Source of the DNA: an uncultured Verrucomicrobiae bacterium
GTDB taxonomy: Bacteria; Verrucomicrobiota; Verrucomicrobiia; Verrucomicrobiales; Akkermansiaceae
Direction: 5' to 3'
Assembly: GCA_937957985.1 (NCBI GenBank)
Contig: CALGOH010000088.1
Location: 1 to 34,998 of the forward strand
Length of the DNA stretch: 34,998 nucleotides
Under the pieces are notes generated by a model, which saw nothing but the letters and a program-made list of their open reading frames with translations, searched no databases and had not been told where the DNA came from. The position numbers were made by a program, and so were the translations under genes. Of the stretch, positions 15,992-24,180 are shown in pieces. Positions within the stretch are counted from its first letter, which is position 1. Every line of letters starts with the position of its first letter.

Positions 15992-18273
15992 CAGCGCACT
16001 CCCGAAGACGGCTTCAGCATGCCCGCCATGCGCGCGTCGCGCGTCACATCCACCAGCCCGCCCAGAATCTCCAATCCCTCGCGTTCGAAGGGGTCGAGAT
16101 GGCTCGGCCACTCCGGAGTGTCGTCAAGCTGCTCGGTCTTGTTCTCCGCACGGCGCATGTAGTCCTCTGCTTCCTGGGCGGGATCAATCTCCTGCAGAGG
16201 CTCTTCGTTCTCAATCTGGTCGAGCGTCAACCTGTAGAACTTCTTCGTCCTGCGGTCTTCCGCCGCCATTTCCGCGAAGCGCTTCCGCCGTTCGGCGTTC
16301 CGCTCGTGCTGGCGCTCATCCGCCTCGGCCAGTTCCTCACGCCGCTCTTCGATGTTCAGCGAAACGCTGTTCTCACGACACCGGTTCCGCTCCTTCATCA
16401 CGTCCTCCATGATGTAGGCGAAATCCTTCGACTCCTTGATCCGCTCGCTGCTCTCCTCCTTGAGATGGGGAATGAACAGGTTCTTCTTCTCCAGCGGCTC
16501 GAACCCGGGAGCCGGGCGGATGATGTCGTGGTCCAATGCCCGGTCGAGATAGGCCTCACCGATCTCGAGAGCATCGCTGAGACTCGGAAGGATGATATCG
16601 GGCACGACTCCGCGATTCTGTGTCGAGGAGCCCGAAGGACGATAGAATTTCTGGATCGTGACCTTGAGGGTTCCGGCCCGGTTGCGGGCGGCGAAAAACG
16701 GCATCTGGCGGCCGATGTCCATCGGTTGCTGGACGGTCCCCTTGCCGAAGGTCGATGACTCGCCGACGATCACCGCCCGGTTCTGGTCCTGCAGGGCGCC
16801 CGCAAGAATCTCGCTCGCCGAGGCGCTGCTCTTGTCGGTCAGGACAACCAGCGGCCCGTCATACAGCGGCCGGCGGTGTTCCGACTCCTTGACCTGCACC
16901 TGGCCGAGGGTGTTCTTCACCTGAACGACCGGCTGGCGCTTGGTGAAGAATCCGGTCATCCGGCGCACCTCTTCCAAGGCCCCTCCGCCATTCCCCCGGA
17001 GATCCAGCATCAGGCCGTCAATCTTCTCGGTCATCATCCGCTCGAGCAGGCGTTCGACATCCACCGAACAGCGGGTCGTTCCCCCATCGAAATCGGCGTA
17101 GAAAGACGGCAGCTTGATCACCCCGAGCCTCTGGCGCTCGCCGTCCGCACCGGAAGTCTCGATGATTTCCGCGGAAGCCTGCTCGTCCTTGAGCTCCACC
17201 TTGCCGCGCTTGATCACGATCATCTTCGTTTCGCCGGGCACCCCGCCCGCCGGCTCGACCTTGAGACGCACCTCGGTGTCCTCCTTGCCCCGGATCAGGT
17301 CCACCACCTTGTCGATCTTCATGAACATGATGTCGACCATGTCCTCGGGGTCCCCGGAATTCAGCGGATCGACGCCGACGATGCGGTCATTCAGCTCAAG
17401 TTCGCCCTGCCGGTCGGCCGGACCGTTCAGAACAATCCCCATGATCTTGGTGGCTCCGTCCTCCTCGGCCTGAAGAAGCGCTCCGATGCCGACCAACTGG
17501 TTGCGCATCCCGTCACGAAAGCGCTCCATCTGTTTGAAGCTGAGGTAATCGGTATGCGGATCGAAGGTCTTGGCGACGGCACTCAGGAAATAGGTCGCAA
17601 TGTCGTCCCTGTCGGCGTCCTCCACGCTCCTGAGGAAACGCTCGTAGCGGAGCATGATCTTCTCCGTCGGGCTTCTCTCGTCGGCGAACAACTCCTCCTT
17701 GCCCTGCTCCTTGGCGAGCTTGATGACCATCTCACGCCGCAACGTCTCGGACAGGAGGGCCTCCTTGATCTGCTTGCGCCAGATCTCCATGGCTTCGGCC
17801 TCGTCACGGGGCCACGGAGCCTCCTTGCGGGTCCTCATCAAGGTCTCGTCGGTTTCAAATTCCAACTCGCCCTCCTTGAGGATCCGCTCGGCCTCGGCCA
17901 CGCGGGCCTCCACCCTTTGAACGAAGGTCTCGTAGATGTCGATCGCGGCCTTCATGCTGTTTCGCTCCAGCAGCATCTGCGACAGTTCGTCTCCATACTC
18001 CTTCTCGAAACGGTCCACGTCGTTCTGCGTGAAGTAGACCCTGCCGTAGTCCAGGTCCCTGAGATAAGTGGCCAGGAAGTCGTCGCTCAGTTCGCGAAAA
18101 GGCTGGCTCGAACGGTCGAAGTGACTGTTCTGCAGCATGATCGCCATCTGGCAGCCGACCTGATCGAAATCGGTCTTCTGGGCACAGGCGAACTGGCTGG
18201 ATGCAAGAATTCCCAAACCGGCCAAGCCGAATCGGAAGCGGTTCCTCGGGCTGAAAATGGTTCGAAGTTTCAC
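15991..18273 (-). CDS. prc: Carboxy-terminal processing protease Prc/Tsp (S41)
   Basis: The 760-residue protein has the long E. coli Prc layout rather than the short CtpA type. It has a signal-like N-terminus (to about residue 31, FACAQ), a helical N-terminal domain (about 35-250), a degenerate PDZ (about 260-355), the S41 protease core and a charged helical C-terminal domain (about 600-740). The catalytic Ser is about residue 485 in DKSSASASEIL, with the general-base Lys511 in STFGKGTVQQ. LMLDLRGNGGG (421-431) is the usual S41 motif. Prc trims lipoproteins and murein hydrolases in the periplasm. The start is GTG at 18273. It lies 69 nt after the PDZ gene and overlaps yggS by one base. Confidence 0.95.
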   Translation of the reverse strand: MKLRTIFSPRNRFRFGLAGLGILASSQFACAQKTDFDQVGCQMAIMLQNSHFDRSSQPFRELSDDFLATYLRDLDYGRVYFTQNDVDRFEKEYGDELSQMLLERNSMKAAIDIYETFVQRVEARVAEAERILKEGELEFETDETLMRTRKEAPWPRDEAEAMEIWRKQIKEALLSETLRREMVIKLAKEQGKEELFADERSPTEKIMLRYERFLRSVEDADRDDIATYFLSAVAKTFDPHTDYLSFKQMERFRDGMRNQLVGIGALLQAEEDGATKIMGIVLNGPADRQGELELNDRIVGVDPLNSGDPEDMVDIMFMKIDKVVDLIRGKEDTEVRLKVEPAGGVPGETKMIVIKRGKVELKDEQASAEIIETSGADGERQRLGVIKLPSFYADFDGGTTRCSVDVERLLERMMTEKIDGLMLDLRGNGGGALEEVRRMTGFFTKRQPVVQVKNTLGQVQVKESEHRRPLYDGPLVVLTDKSSASASEILAGALQDQNRAVIVGESSTFGKGTVQQPMDIGRQMPFFAARNRAGTLKVTIQKFYRPSGSSTQNRGVVPDIILPSLSDALEIGEAYLDRALDHDIIRPAPGFEPLEKKNLFIPHLKEESSERIKESKDFAYIMEDVMKERNRCRENSVSLNIEERREELAEADERQHERNAERRKRFAEMAAEDRRTKKFYRLTLDQIENEEPLQEIDPAQEAEDYMRRAENKTEQLDDTPEWPSHLDPFEREGLEILGGLVDVTRDARMAGMLKPSSGVR

Positions 18274-18342
18274 GCGTGGAAAGGACGGAAGCCTCGCACA
18301 CGCCCGCCGAAAGTCGAACGCAAAACCCGTGCCCGGGCCGGA

Positions 18343-19068
18343 CTACCGGACGGGGGCTTCGAGCCGTTGCTGCTCCAGCCACCGGCGGAAGGCGTTCTCC
18401 CGCTCCTCCTTCTCCATGTTCTCCAGTGAAAACCGACCCGCAAAGGGGTCCATCCTCATCGGCCGGATCTCACCCCACTCGCCAGCCGCCCATGGACGCG
18501 GCGCCAGTTTCAGGCCGAACTCCCGCTCCTTACCGTCGCGGATCACCAGCAACTGAATCTCCTGACCGGGCTTCATCTCGCCCACCTTCCGCGCAAGTTG
18601 ATCCGGCGTCTCACCCTCGGTCCACCGGTCCCCATTGATCGCGATGATGGAGTCACCCTGCCTCAGCCCCGCCTGATCAGCCGGCGATCCCTGCTGCACG
18701 GACGTGACGGTGACGCCGAGCACGTTCTCCCCGTCAAGTTCCAAGCGGCTTCCGACCATCGTGATGCCGATGAAGCCCGGTCGTTGCCCCTCCAATTCCG
18801 CCATCACCCGCTCTCGCAGCACCGAGAAGGCCCGATGCCGGATTTCCGGGTCGTCATGATTGGCCCCGACGTTGAGCAACCATGGAAACGCGGATTCGCC
18901 CGCACCGGCAGCCCACACCTGCAACTCCCGCTCGGCCTCGATCCGCTCCGGATAGTTCTCCGAAGTCAGACCCTCAAGCAGGTCGGACGAGGGCTCCACA
19001 GCGATCACGCAGTCAACCGGACCAGCAAGCAGTAGCAGGAGCAGCAATTTCCAGAGGCCGCCTTTCAT
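18343..19068 (-). CDS. Secreted PDZ-domain protein with helical (HEAT-like) N-terminal region
   Basis: The 241-residue protein has a signal peptide (MKGGLWKLLLLLLLAGPVDCVIA), then a helical segment with HEAT-like spacing (about 28-90; SENYPERIEAERELQVW and DDPEIRHRAFSVLRERV). A PDZ domain follows (about 95-180; GSPADQAGLRQGDSIIAINGDRW). It ends in a charged helix (EKEERENAFRRWLEQQ). No protease domain is present, so it is probably an adaptor that binds C-termini. Directly upstream of prc, it may present substrates to Prc, but this is inference. I chose ATG 19068; a GTG two codons earlier is possible. The gap to the export gene upstream is only 15 nt. Confidence 0.85.
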   Translation of the reverse strand: MKGGLWKLLLLLLLAGPVDCVIAVEPSSDLLEGLTSENYPERIEAERELQVWAAGAGESAFPWLLNVGANHDDPEIRHRAFSVLRERVMAELEGQRPGFIGITMVGSRLELDGENVLGVTVTSVQQGSPADQAGLRQGDSIIAINGDRWTEGETPDQLARKVGEMKPGQEIQLLVIRDGKEREFGLKLAPRPWAAGEWGEIRPMRMDPFAGRFSLENMEKEERENAFRRWLEQQRLEAPVR

Positions 19069-19083
19069 GGCCACGTCGAGGGA

Positions 19084-19647
19084 TCAACGACCAAAGATGT
19101 TCTTCTGGGGAACCTCGATGGTGTCGTTCGGCTTCACCAGGAAAGTCTTTGCTTCGGTCTCGGTCAGGTCAAACTGCCGGAGCTTGCCGTCGCGTATGAG
19201 TTTGACCCGATACATGCTCCCAAACTCAGTGGCCCCTCCCGCTGCCTGGACCGCCTGATAAAGGTTCATCCCCCGGGTGTATTTCTTCGGTCCCGGAGAG
19301 CGGACCTGACCACCGAGCGTGACCACATACTCGACCATGGTTTCATCGCTGGTGGCAAATACCTGGACGGTCGGGTTGGTGTAGATCTTGGCCGACCGAT
19401 AGCGGCTCTCGATGCTGGTTGCCAGGGCGTTGGGACTGAGACCTGCCGCCCTCACGTTCCCGATGAAGGGCATGCGAATGTAACCACCTTCCGAAACCGG
19501 GTAGGTATTGTTCACCCGACTCATCTCCTCACTGGGAACACCTTGAATCCGGATCTCGATTGCCCGGCCAACCTGAATGGTTGACTGGGCCTGAAGCAAT
19601 GCCACGGAGCCAAGAAGCCCGAGGAATACCAATCTGAGGGTTTTCAT
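19084..19647 (-). CDS. Short outer-membrane polysaccharide export (OPX) protein, Wza-like
   Basis: The 187-residue protein has a signal peptide (MKTLRLVFLGLLGSVALLQAQ), then the polysaccharide export (PES) domain (IQVGRAIEIRIQG through YIRMPFIGNVRAAGLSPNALATSIESRY). One SLBB domain follows (about 105-165; VTLGGQVRSPGPKKYTRGMNLYQAVQAAGG). It lacks the second SLBB and the C-terminal amphipathic helix that forms the outer-membrane pore in E. coli Wza, and there is no lipobox. Short OPX proteins elsewhere work with a separate beta-barrel, and such a gene is found at 21983. I chose ATG 19647, which gives a clean signal peptide. It overlaps no gene; the kinase stops 33 nt upstream. Confidence 0.9.
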   Translation of the reverse strand: MKTLRLVFLGLLGSVALLQAQSTIQVGRAIEIRIQGVPSEEMSRVNNTYPVSEGGYIRMPFIGNVRAAGLSPNALATSIESRYRSAKIYTNPTVQVFATSDETMVEYVVTLGGQVRSPGPKKYTRGMNLYQAVQAAGGATEFGSMYRVKLIRDGKLRQFDLTETEAKTFLVKPNDTIEVPQKNIFGR

Positions 19648-19679
19648 GCGCTTGACGATCAATCTGTTTCCCACCGCTG

Positions 19680-21839
19680 TCAATAAAGGTCGTCTCTGGC
19701 TCCCTCGGACGACTCACCTGAAGCAACCACTTCAGCCTTGGACGAAGCTCTGGACGATGTCGAGGGTGCCGATCCTTCCGTCGGGGCGTAGTAGGTGTAG
19801 TAGCTCGTGTAGTACTGATACTGGCTGTCGCTTCGGACATCCACGTTGTTCAGCACTACGCCGATCACGTGGCCACCAACATTCTCCACCGCCGATTTCA
19901 CCCTGAGAAGCATGTTCCTCGGAAGCTTCCGGTGCTGGATCACCACCATGGTGAGATCGACTTCGCTGGCCAACACCGCGGCATCGCTGACGCCAAGAAT
20001 AGGCGGAGAGTCGATCAACACGAGATCGAAGCGCTGCTTCACGTCCTGAATCAGCTCGGACATCCGACGGGAATTCAGAATTCCGGCGGCGTCAGCGGGG
20101 AGGATTCCCGAAGGCATGAAGTAAAGGTTATCGACCGGCGTCTGGAGGATGACGTCTTCGAGCATGAGATCGGTCGTCAGGTAGTTCGTCAGGCCAACCG
20201 AGTTGTTGATGTCGAAGAACGTATGCAGCCGTGGCCGTCTGAGGTCGGCATCGACCATCAGCGTGGTATAGCCACCTTGGGCACAAATGTAGGCCAGGTT
20301 GACGAGGGTCGTGGACTTGCCTTCCCCCGCACCCCCGGACACGATCGTGATCGCATTGTCCTCGGGATTCTTCCGATTGAACTCGATGTTCGTTCGTAGA
20401 ATCCGGTAGGCCTCCGCATCGGGGCTCATGCCACTTTGTTTGTAGAGAATCCCGACTTCCTTCGGAATCACGGCGAGCACCGGCACCTGAAGATACCTTT
20501 CGACATCCTCAAGCGTTTTGACTGATGTGTCGAGATATTCGAGGAAGAATGCGATCCCAACACCGAACACCAACCCAACCACAGCTCCCAAGGCGAGATT
20601 CATCTTAACATTCGGACTGACGGGATTCTGTGACTCGACAGGGTCGGCATGCACGACCACCGGATCTTCCGAGATGCGGCGCTGCATCTCCTCACTGATC
20701 AGCTTCACTTTCAGCTTCTCGAGAAGCGCCTGGGCTGTCTCGAAATCGGCCTTTGCATCATCGAAACTGTAGCGGGCAATGCCGTGGGTCACGGCTTCCG
20801 CCTCTTCTTTATCCTTCTTGTCTCGCAGGCGCTCCGCCTGCTCTTTCACCAACTCAAGTTGGGCTCTGAGAGTTTCGCGGAGTGCCACCACCCCTTCATC
20901 AAGATCCTTGTTCAGCCCCTCGATGATCTTCATCTGCTGCTGGACCGTAGGGTGGTTCTCCCCTAGCCCTCCGAGCTTTGCGGCTTCAAGTTGTCTTTGA
21001 GCCTCAAGCCATTGGGGATGTAGGGACCGGATGATGTTCTCAGGCAGATTGAGGCCCGCCGCATAAGTGATCAATTGGTCCCCATCATAGCGAAGGAGCG
21101 TGTCGATCTGGCTCTCGAGCTTAATCTTCTCGGTCTCCAGCTCCGCGTATTTCTGGGCAGCGCTCAGCGCCTGTCGCTCCTCGGTGTATCCCCCCTCTCC
21201 GCGGGCTTCGCGGCTGTAAATCACACCTTCGGTGCGGATGAGCTGTGTCAGCACCTTGCGCTTTTCCTCCACCAGATCCTCCTGCGAACGAACCGCCTCG
21301 CGAAGCTCCGCCATGGCGCGATCGGATCGCTTGTTCTCCAGTTCCTTCCGGCGCTCCCGGTAGGCATCGGAAACGGTTTCGGCGATCATCCGCGCATCCG
21401 AAGGGTTCGAAGTTCGAACCCGGATCTCGATGAGGTCGGTTCCGCGAATGTTCTGGGCTCCGATGATTCCCTGCAACCGGCCACGGCACGACTCCCGATC
21501 CGAGCCCCAGTGATTGATGAGGTCGAGTTTGTCCACCACGATATCGAGGGTCTTCTGCGACTTGATGACTTCAAATTCCGTGGGGAAGAAGGTCGGGCTT
21601 CCCGCGGTAGGGTCGTGGGAAACGTAGCCGGGGAGCACTTGGACGGATGGCAAGTTGGGACGCACCTGGATCGTCGCCGAGGACTCGTAGCGCTTCGGCA
21701 TCACATAGGTGATGACCAGCGCTGTCATGAAGACGAGCAGGAAGGTCAGGAGGATGATGCCGTAGCGGTTCTTGATGACCTGCCAGTAATCGACCGCGTG
21801 GAGGGCGGCTTCGGAGGCGCTGCTTTGCTCTGAGTTCAT
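19680..21839 (-). CDS. Wzc-type polysaccharide co-polymerase / BY tyrosine kinase
   Basis: The 719-residue protein has the complete Wzc layout. Transmembrane helix 1 is at about 28-47, then a Wzz periplasmic domain with long coiled coils (about 50-410), helix 2 at about 413-433, and a cytoplasmic BY kinase. The kinase has Walker A SGGAGEGKSTT (501-511), Walker A' LMVDADLRRP (527-536) and Walker B LVLIDSPP (606-613). A Tyr cluster follows (Tyr674, 676, 677, 680, 681, 683, 684) and the last residue is Tyr. It controls chain length and export by autophosphorylation. I chose ATG 21839 because upstream in-frame sequence runs into a terminator hairpin. A matching low-molecular-weight phosphatase is not seen in the window. 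Confidence 0.95.
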   Translation of the reverse strand: MNSEQSSASEAALHAVDYWQVIKNRYGIILLTFLLVFMTALVITYVMPKRYESSATIQVRPNLPSVQVLPGYVSHDPTAGSPTFFPTEFEVIKSQKTLDIVVDKLDLINHWGSDRESCRGRLQGIIGAQNIRGTDLIEIRVRTSNPSDARMIAETVSDAYRERRKELENKRSDRAMAELREAVRSQEDLVEEKRKVLTQLIRTEGVIYSREARGEGGYTEERQALSAAQKYAELETEKIKLESQIDTLLRYDGDQLITYAAGLNLPENIIRSLHPQWLEAQRQLEAAKLGGLGENHPTVQQQMKIIEGLNKDLDEGVVALRETLRAQLELVKEQAERLRDKKDKEEAEAVTHGIARYSFDDAKADFETAQALLEKLKVKLISEEMQRRISEDPVVVHADPVESQNPVSPNVKMNLALGAVVGLVFGVGIAFFLEYLDTSVKTLEDVERYLQVPVLAVIPKEVGILYKQSGMSPDAEAYRILRTNIEFNRKNPEDNAITIVSGGAGEGKSTTLVNLAYICAQGGYTTLMVDADLRRPRLHTFFDINNSVGLTNYLTTDLMLEDVILQTPVDNLYFMPSGILPADAAGILNSRRMSELIQDVKQRFDLVLIDSPPILGVSDAAVLASEVDLTMVVIQHRKLPRNMLLRVKSAVENVGGHVIGVVLNNVDVRSDSQYQYYTSYYTYYAPTEGSAPSTSSRASSKAEVVASGESSEGARDDLY

Positions 21840-21852
21840 TGACGTGGGCGGA

Positions 21853-21881
21853 TTTATCGACTCGGGATGCCGTGGGTTCAA
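21853..21881 (-). promoter_or_regulatory. Candidate sigma-70 promoter for the wzc-like gene
   Basis: On the minus strand, TTGAAC (21881-21876) and GATAAA (21858-21853) are separated by exactly 17 nt, each 4/6 to the sigma-70 consensus. The site lies between the upstream terminator and the kinase start. A transcript from it would have a leader of only about 6-8 nt before the ATG at 21839, so the message may be nearly leaderless. This is pattern matching only. Confidence 0.35.
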
Positions 21882-21884
21882 ACG

Positions 21885-21920
21885 AAAACCTCCCGCAATG
21901 GAATGCACCATCGCGGGAGG
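21885..21920 (-). terminator. Intrinsic terminator after the outer-membrane barrel gene
   Basis: Positions 21889-21901 and 21908-21920 pair over 13 bp, with one G-U wobble on the minus strand, around a 6-nt loop. TTTTCGTTT follows on that strand at about 21888-21880. This is a textbook rho-independent terminator for minus-strand transcription. It ends the barrel transcript, so the wzc-like gene needs its own promoter or read-through. Confidence 0.85.
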
Positions 21921-21982
21921 CTTGAAACTTGGTTTGGGTGGAAAGCTAGGGGTGAAAGACGACTACGTTTTGAGTCAGCCAA

Positions 21983-23224
21983 TCAAAACTGGGCGTGAAC
22001 ACCGAAATTCACCCGATTTCGATCGTAGCTCTGGCCGACAAAATCGGAGTCGCTATCGGTGTAGTTGTATGACAGGGAGCCGTGAATCCGATCGGTGAAT
22101 CGGACAGAAAAGCCAGCGTACAGGTTGAGAAGATCTTCACTGACCCCGGAGGCGCGAAGCGGACCAGCACCGGCAACTCGGCGACCTTCATCGAACTCGG
22201 TGGGAACATAGTCCACACCGACAAAGACGCTGAGCCTCGGAGAGATCTCATAGTTCCCCCGAACACCGACGCGAAGCGTCCTGCGGTCATCAAAGTCATA
22301 GAGTCCACCTGTGATCACGCGGGTTGTGTCATAGTCTTCAATACCGTAGCGAATAAAGGAACGAATCGAGAACTGCTCGTTGATATTCGACCTGAGGGCT
22401 ACTTCAACGAACGGAGAGGTTGCGTTGGAACCTCCGACCGCGTCGGACTCGCGCATCTGGGCACCGGCCTTTGCCACGACAATGGTATTCGGACTGAAGC
22501 GGTGCTCAATACCGAGCAGAATGTAGTGTGATGCGGAATCGCCTGCAAATCCGCTACCCTCAGAGACGTTGTAGCGATAATCGAAGGTCAACACGGATTG
22601 GGGCGAAAGCTGATACCGGAACTGGTGATACAGCCTGTAGCTGAGACGGTCCTGGTTCGGCACGGCACTGTCATAGTCAAGACCGGTCAAGCCGAACCCG
22701 GTGTAGGTCGCGAGCCGTTCCGTCCAGCGGAAACCGATCGCATTGTCCGTCCCCCAGAAGAAATAAGCATCGACCTGCCTCGAGGTCGCAAAACCGTAGG
22801 CGTAGTCTGGCTCGAGTTCGTATGCGATGAAATTGCGGCTGGTAAATCGCAGTCGTTCGGTGAAGCGATGTGTCCAATTCACACCAACGCGAACCTGGGG
22901 ATAGAGATCGTCGGACCCTAAAGCAGATGGTGAATCGATGTAGTAAATCGTTCCTAGGCGTGCATAGACATCTAGAGTCGATCGCGGGGTGATGTTGACG
23001 AAAGACAGTCCCACATAAGGATTCACACTGAAAGCCGACTCGTTGGCTCCAATACCGATGGCAGTGGGCGTCACATTATCGTCCCAAGTGAAGTTAACTC
23101 CCAGTGACCACTGGAGCGGAAGTGGCTCCTGAGCCTCCGAACCGATGTAATAGAGGCCCTCTTGGGCGCTGCATGGGAACACCGACGAAACGGCAACCAC
23201 GGCGATAGCGAGAAATTTTTTCAT
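21983..23224 (-). CDS. Outer-membrane beta-barrel protein of polysaccharide export
   Basis: The 413-residue protein has a signal peptide (MKKFLAIAVVAVSSVFPCSAQ). The rest shows repeated amphipathic strands with aromatic girdles (LQWSLGVNFTWDDNV, STLDVYARLGTIYY, RLSYRLYHQFRYQ, SVLTFDYRYN). It ends in an outer-membrane insertion pattern with a terminal Phe (VNFGVHAQF). The segment lengths suggest about 16-18 strands. Proteins like this sit in exopolysaccharide clusters and pair with short OPX proteins to form the outer-membrane channel; placing it with the short OPX here is inference. I chose ATG 23224; an in-frame start at 23275 would overlap the upstream gene and lacks the signal. It lies 47 nt after the small secreted protein. 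Confidence 0.83.
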   Translation of the reverse strand: MKKFLAIAVVAVSSVFPCSAQEGLYYIGSEAQEPLPLQWSLGVNFTWDDNVTPTAIGIGANESAFSVNPYVGLSFVNITPRSTLDVYARLGTIYYIDSPSALGSDDLYPQVRVGVNWTHRFTERLRFTSRNFIAYELEPDYAYGFATSRQVDAYFFWGTDNAIGFRWTERLATYTGFGLTGLDYDSAVPNQDRLSYRLYHQFRYQLSPQSVLTFDYRYNVSEGSGFAGDSASHYILLGIEHRFSPNTIVVAKAGAQMRESDAVGGSNATSPFVEVALRSNINEQFSIRSFIRYGIEDYDTTRVITGGLYDFDDRRTLRVGVRGNYEISPRLSVFVGVDYVPTEFDEGRRVAGAGPLRASGVSEDLLNLYAGFSVRFTDRIHGSLSYNYTDSDSDFVGQSYDRNRVNFGVHAQF

Positions 23225-23271
23225 TAGATGTGGGTGGGCTGGGTGAACGGATGGAAAAACGTGACGAGCAT

Positions 23272-23865
23272 TCATTCCAGATCGTTATCGTCCTGCCCCG
23301 GATCGGTGGGTGTTCCTACCGGCGGTTCGACCACCGGCGGGTTGATCACCGGGGGAACGGGCGGGACCGGAATCGGCGCCTCTGGAATCCAAGTCCCCGG
23401 ACTGGGACCGATGCCCTCCCCGGGGAAGTCGAGTGGATTCCAAGCCGGGAGAACATCAATCGGAGCCTTGGGGCCCTTGGCGCTCTTCGCGCTGGGAGCG
23501 GCCTCACCCTGCGAGGGAGCCAGACGGATCATGACGGCCTGAATCTCGGACAGCGCGTCCGGAGCGGCTGCGAGCGCGCACTGGGCGATGAGCCGCATGT
23601 GCTCGGGCGCGGCCATCACCGCGGTCTCAACAATTGCCCCTACCAGTTCCGGCTCCGCTTCGGACGCCTCAATCGCGGCCTTGACGGTTTCACAGGCGCA
23701 ATCCGGCGACGCCACGGTGCGGGCATCCACGATCTCCAGCACCGCGGCCGAATCGGCTTTCACGGCGTGACGGACGCTGACGGCAAGCTCGACGCAGTCG
23801 TCGGACGCTCCTGCGATGCCGACCGCTCCTGCGAGCAATGCGGTGAACCAAGAGAAAAACTTCAT
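23272..23865 (-). CDS. Small secreted protein with proline-rich C-terminus
   Basis: No named family is recognised. The 197-residue protein has a signal peptide (MKFFSWFTALLAGAVGIAGA), a helical Ala-rich domain (about 22-125) with four Cys (DDCVEL, PDCACET, AQCALA), and a flexible Pro/Val-rich tail (IPVPPVPPVINPPVVEPP) ending in acidic residues. The helical part has repeat-like spacing (VRHAVKADSAAVLEIV, VKAAIEASEAEPELVGAIV, LIAQCALAAAPDALSEIQ). It leads the barrel gene by 47 nt and is probably cotranscribed. The tail could reach through or bind peptidoglycan. A tRNA-Gly gene lies 20 nt upstream on the same strand. Confidence 0.8.
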   Translation of the reverse strand: MKFFSWFTALLAGAVGIAGASDDCVELAVSVRHAVKADSAAVLEIVDARTVASPDCACETVKAAIEASEAEPELVGAIVETAVMAAPEHMRLIAQCALAAAPDALSEIQAVMIRLAPSQGEAAPSAKSAKGPKAPIDVLPAWNPLDFPGEGIGPSPGTWIPEAPIPVPPVPPVINPPVVEPPVGTPTDPGQDDNDLE

Positions 23866-23885
23866 ATCGACATGGAGATTGACAG

Positions 23886-23959
23886 TGGAGCGGGCAGCGG
23901 GAATCGAACCCGCCTAATCAGCTTGGAAGGCTGGAGCTTTACCACTAAGCTATGCCCGC
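23886..23959 (-). tRNA. tRNA-Gly (anticodon TCC)
   Basis: The minus strand folds into a full cloverleaf. The 7-bp acceptor stem GCGGGCA/TGCCCGC is perfect, with discriminator T and an encoded CCA end (23888-23886). The D-arm has AGCTTAGTGGTAAAGCT. The anticodon loop CTTCCAA gives anticodon TCC. The T-arm GCGGGTTCGATTCCCGC is perfect. It reads GGA and, by wobble, other Gly codons. It is the head-to-head partner of the tRNA-Gly(CCC) at 24091, with 131 nt between. Confidence 0.96.
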
Positions 23960-24090
23960 TAACGCGTGCGCTCAAGAAAACAGTTCAAATCACGCATTCG
24001 CAAGGATATTTTCGGGTTTTTGGCGGTTCGGCGCATGCCGTTTTTGCGGTTGCTAGGGCCCCCAACCGCCGCTAGATCCCCCTTTGCCGA

Positions 24091-24164
24091 GCGGGCGTAG
24101 TTCAGTGGTAGAATGCGAGCTTCCCAAGCTTGAGATACGGGTTCGATCCCCGTCGCCCGTACCA
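24091..24164 (+). tRNA. tRNA-Gly (anticodon CCC)
   Basis: The plus strand forms a cloverleaf. The acceptor stem GCGGGCG/CGCCCGT has one G-U at 1:72, with discriminator A and an encoded CCA (24162-24164). The D-arm is AGTTCAGTGGTAGAAT. The anticodon stem CGAGC/GCTTG holds loop TTCCCAA, giving anticodon CCC for GGG codons. The T-arm is CGGGTTCGATCCCCG. A weak promoter-like pair TTGCTA-17-TAGATC ends about 14 nt upstream. Confidence 0.96.
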
Positions 24165-24180
24165 GCCGTCGCCGCCCCTC

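Noticed and set aside
16876..18429. 517-codon plus-strand ORF opposite prc
   Set aside because: Antisense to the S41 catalytic core; rich in His/Leu/Asp without any motif.
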